64,000 nt of DNA. Origin: Paenibacillus sp. XY044 (GTDB lineage Bacteria; Bacillota; Bacilli; Paenibacillales; Paenibacillaceae). The translations under genes were made by a program, and so were the position numbers. The number at the start of each line of letters is the position of its first letter. Position 1 is the stretch's first letter. Of this stretch, positions 61,799-64,000 are shown in pieces. Below the pieces are notes generated by a model, which saw only the letters and a program-made list of their open reading frames with translations, had not been told where the DNA came from and searched no databases. The stretch covers positions 744,001 to 808,000 of the forward strand of contig NZ_NQMO01000003.1 in NCBI RefSeq assembly GCF_002257645.1, read 5' to 3'.

Positions 61799-62287
61799 AT
61801 GAACATGATAGAGGATTGGATCCGCGAATTAAAAAGGGAAGGCGAATCGACACGGATGCTTCTCGAAAGGCTGCCTGAGGACAAACTTTCCTGGAGGCCG
61901 CATCCGAGGTCGATGTCTCTGGGACAGCTAGCCCTTCATGCTGCGGGAGTTCCCGGGGGGCTGGCTCAATTGCTGGACGAGGCGGTCAGCGAGGCTCCGG
62001 TCGTTCCGCTGCCGGAGCCGTTCAACCGGCAAGAAGTGCTCGAAGCACTGGAATGGAGCGTGTCTCTCGCCGAGAGCAAGCTTCGGGAATGGGGTGAAGA
62101 CGGGCTAAGGAATACCTGGAAGCTCGTCAGTAAGGGGGAGACCGTCTTGGAAGCGCCCCGGATCGACATGGCACGCTCGCTGATGTTCAATCACGTTTAT
62201 CATCATCGGGGGCAGTTGACGGTCTATCTCCGACTGCTCGAAATTTCCGTACCAGGCATGTATGGCCCCACCGCGGATGTACAATAA
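61799..62287 (+). CDS. DinB family protein
   Basis: A 162-residue DinB-superfamily protein with the metal ligands in LGQLALHAAG and FNHVYHHRGQLTVYLRLLEI. It closely parallels the protein at 3807-4304 in both ends (LPEDKLSWRPHPRSMSLGQL; SVPGMYGPTAD), so the two are paralogues. ATG 61799 lies 7 bases after GGAGGAGA. Monocistronic, ended by the hairpin at 62377. Probably a thiol-related transferase, but the activity is not known. Confidence 0.87.
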   Translation: MNMIEDWIRELKREGESTRMLLERLPEDKLSWRPHPRSMSLGQLALHAAGVPGGLAQLLDEAVSEAPVVPLPEPFNRQEVLEALEWSVSLAESKLREWGEDGLRNTWKLVSKGETVLEAPRIDMARSLMFNHVYHHRGQLTVYLRLLEISVPGMYGPTADVQ

Positions 62288-62376
62288 AGAGAATTTTCAG
62301 AGAACGACTTCAAGAGGGAAGATGGATCCGATAACGCTTTGGATTAACTCTTCAGAATGGGTTATTAAGTATCAAA

Positions 62377-62406
62377 AAAGAACCTGGGTATCTGCCCAGG
62401 TTCTTT
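62377..62406 (+). terminator. Terminator after DinB gene
   Basis: Perfect 12-bp stem AAAGAACCTGGG / CCCAGGTTCTTT with a 6-base loop. Confidence 0.9.
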
Positions 62407-62563
62407 CATATTGCATAAAAATAGACGTGATGATATAATCAGATCACGACTGTCGCATGTTATAAAGTCATAATTATCTTATCTTACATTTTAAGCATAA
62501 CATGCTGGTTGAGCTCTTGTCAAATGTTTTTTTTCTCAATCTAATGGTTAGGGGAGATGTTGA

Positions 62564-64000
62564 ATGAGTTTGGTTCTAGGCTTCCAGGAAATCGGAAAAA
62601 CGCAGCTTTCACATGTTGGTGGAAAAGGGATGAATTTAGGGCAATTATCAAAAATTGAAGGCATACAAGTACCGGAAGGGTTTTGTGTTACAACAGAAGG
62701 GTATCAAAAAGCGATCGGACAAAACGAAACGTATCATGCTTTGCTCCATCGACTAACCACGCTAAATGTAGAAGATCGAGATCAAATTGGTGAAATCAGC
62801 GGGATGATTCGGCAGAGCATTATGGAAGCAGAAATTCCTGCCGATGTTGTGGAAGCAGTGACTCACTATCTCTTCCGGTTTGGTCAAGAACATGCTTATG
62901 CCGTGCGTTCGAGTGCGACGGCTGAAGACTTGCCGCACGCTTCTTTTGCGGGTCAACAAGACACTTATTTGAATATCATCGGCAAAGAAGCCATTTTGCA
63001 GCATATCAGCAAATGTTGGGCGTCATTATTTACGGATCGCGCAGTCATCTATCGTATGCAAAACGGATTTGATCATCGTCAGGTTTATTTATCCGTTATC
63101 GTACAAAAGATGGTATTCCCGCAGGCTTCCGGGATATTATTTACCGCTGATCCACTGAGCGGAAACCGGAAGCAGCTGTCCATCGATGCCAGTTTCGGGC
63201 TTGGGGAAGCGCTGGTCTCCGGCTTGGTATCCGCCGATAATTATAAAGTGCAGTACGGGGAAATCGTCGATAAGCGGATAGCAGCCAAAACATTGGCCAT
63301 CTATGGACGAAAAGAAGGCGGAACCGAAACCCGGCAGATCGATCCAGATCAGCAAAAAGCTCAAACCCTTACCGATCAACACATTGTACAGCTGGCGCGC
63401 ATCGGAAGACAGATCGAGGATTACTTCGGCCAGCCGCAAGACATCGAATGGTGCTTGGCTGATAATACATTTTATATTGTACAGAGCCGGCCAATCACGA
63501 CGCTATACCCGATCCCTGAAGCGAATGATCAGGAAAATCACGTCTATCTATCTGTTGGACATCAACAAATGATGACAGATCCCATAAAACCATTGGGATT
63601 GTCTTTTTACTTGTTAATTACTCCCGCACCAATGCGTCCAGCAGGCGGGAGGTTGTTCATTGATATTGCACCTAGGCTGACTACCACTGCCGGCCGGGAA
63701 GCTTTATTAATAAACTTGGAATCCGATCCGCTTTTCATAGGCGCAATCGAGAACATAATCGAGCGAGACTTTATCAAATTGGTACCGAATGATCAAACAG
63801 CACCCATTCCCGCTAAAAGTAATACAGATAAGCCGGCAGCCTTCGAGAACGATCCGGCTATCGTTTCTGACTTGATCCAGCGGAATCAAGCTTCGATAAC
63901 AGCTTTAAAACAAAAGATCCAAATGAAATCCGGGGCCGAATTGCTCGATTTCATCCTCGAAGACATCCAGGAATTAAGGAGGATTTTATTTGATCCGCAA
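62564..64000 (+). CDS. rph: Rifamycin phosphotransferase / PEP-synthase-like protein, N-terminal part (3' end outside window)
   Basis: The first 479 residues of an ATP-grasp plus swivel protein of the PEP synthase/Rph family; the frame is open to the window end. HVGGKGMNLGQLSKIEG, EHAYAVRSSATAEDLPHASFAGQQDTYLN, VIVQKMVFPQASGILFTADPLSG, SFGLGEALVSGLVSADNY and IEWCLADNTFYIVQSRPIT are the ATP-binding segments, followed by the linker domain that binds rifamycin in Rph (KPLGLSFYLL). The catalytic His domain lies outside the window. Rph enzymes of Bacillota inactivate rifampicin; a PEP-synthase-like role cannot be excluded until the C-terminus is seen. AGGGGAGATG precedes ATG 62564. Confidence 0.88.
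   Translation, partial: MSLVLGFQEIGKTQLSHVGGKGMNLGQLSKIEGIQVPEGFCVTTEGYQKAIGQNETYHALLHRLTTLNVEDRDQIGEISGMIRQSIMEAEIPADVVEAVTHYLFRFGQEHAYAVRSSATAEDLPHASFAGQQDTYLNIIGKEAILQHISKCWASLFTDRAVIYRMQNGFDHRQVYLSVIVQKMVFPQASGILFTADPLSGNRKQLSIDASFGLGEALVSGLVSADNYKVQYGEIVDKRIAAKTLAIYGRKEGGTETRQIDPDQQKAQTLTDQHIVQLARIGRQIEDYFGQPQDIEWCLADNTFYIVQSRPITTLYPIPEANDQENHVYLSVGHQQMMTDPIKPLGLSFYLLITPAPMRPAGGRLFIDIAPRLTTTAGREALLINLESDPLFIGAIENIIERDFIKLVPNDQTAPIPAKSNTDKPAAFENDPAIVSDLIQRNQASITALKQKIQMKSGAELLDFILEDIQELRRILFDPQ

Overview
The window looks like a chromosomal segment of a Gram-positive, spore-forming soil bacterium, most likely Paenibacillus. Supports: strong AGGAGG-type ribosome-binding sites with frequent GTG/TTG starts, many stand-alone CUT1 sugar ABC systems without their own ATPase, LacI/AraC/ROK local regulators, a spore-coat-like BBE oxidoreductase and a B. 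subtilis-like PaiA. There are no rRNA, tRNA, CRISPR or intact mobile elements. The genus is inferred, not proven.

Layout. 1-3.8 kb: a CoA-transferase alpha/beta pair (alpha cut by the window edge), a thiol dioxygenase of the 3-mercaptopropionate type, a family III CoA-transferase and a DinB protein, ended by a terminator. 3.8-7.3 kb: DinB, membrane protein, CPBP protease with a PadR regulator, SDR. 7.5-23.7 kb: the most notable locus, a LacI-flanked carbohydrate cluster: sugar isomerase (FucI, frameshifted), ribulokinase-like kinase, GH172, a DUF4185/GH183 lipoprotein, a three-gene ABC importer, a DUF6259 protein, a helical-barrel glycosidase-like protein and a second LacI. Read together it is a coherent D-arabinan (actinobacterial arabinogalactan/lipoarabinomannan) utilisation pathway: the anchored endo-enzyme cuts outside, the ABC system imports, cytosolic GH172 releases D-arabinose, FucI makes D-ribulose and the kinase makes D-ribulose-5-phosphate.

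24-41 kb: a mosaic of small regulator/enzyme units: TetR-SDR-monooxygenase, RIC iron-sulfur repair protein, an internally deleted ABC exporter, PanE-like reductase/TetR, LysR/EamA with a possible leader peptide, MarR/PaiA, a QacA-type exporter with a MerR-type promoter and overlapping small ORF, a secreted helveticin-J-like protein, a class C beta-lactamase fold protein and a BBE oxidoreductase.

41-49.2 kb: galactonate dehydratase, AraC, GH38, then the carboxy(nor)spermidine dehydrogenase/decarboxylase pair with a structured leader and, beyond it, an unexplained dense block of RNA-like stems. 49.4-60.8 kb: AraC, two TIM-barrel/Gfo-Idh pairs, a ROK repressor, two LplB/LplC-type permeases, an MFS transporter and a solute-binding lipoprotein, apparently one sugar- or glycoside-oxidising regulon. 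60.8-64 kb: EcsC, DinB, and the first half of a rifamycin phosphotransferase/PEP-synthase-like gene running off the edge.
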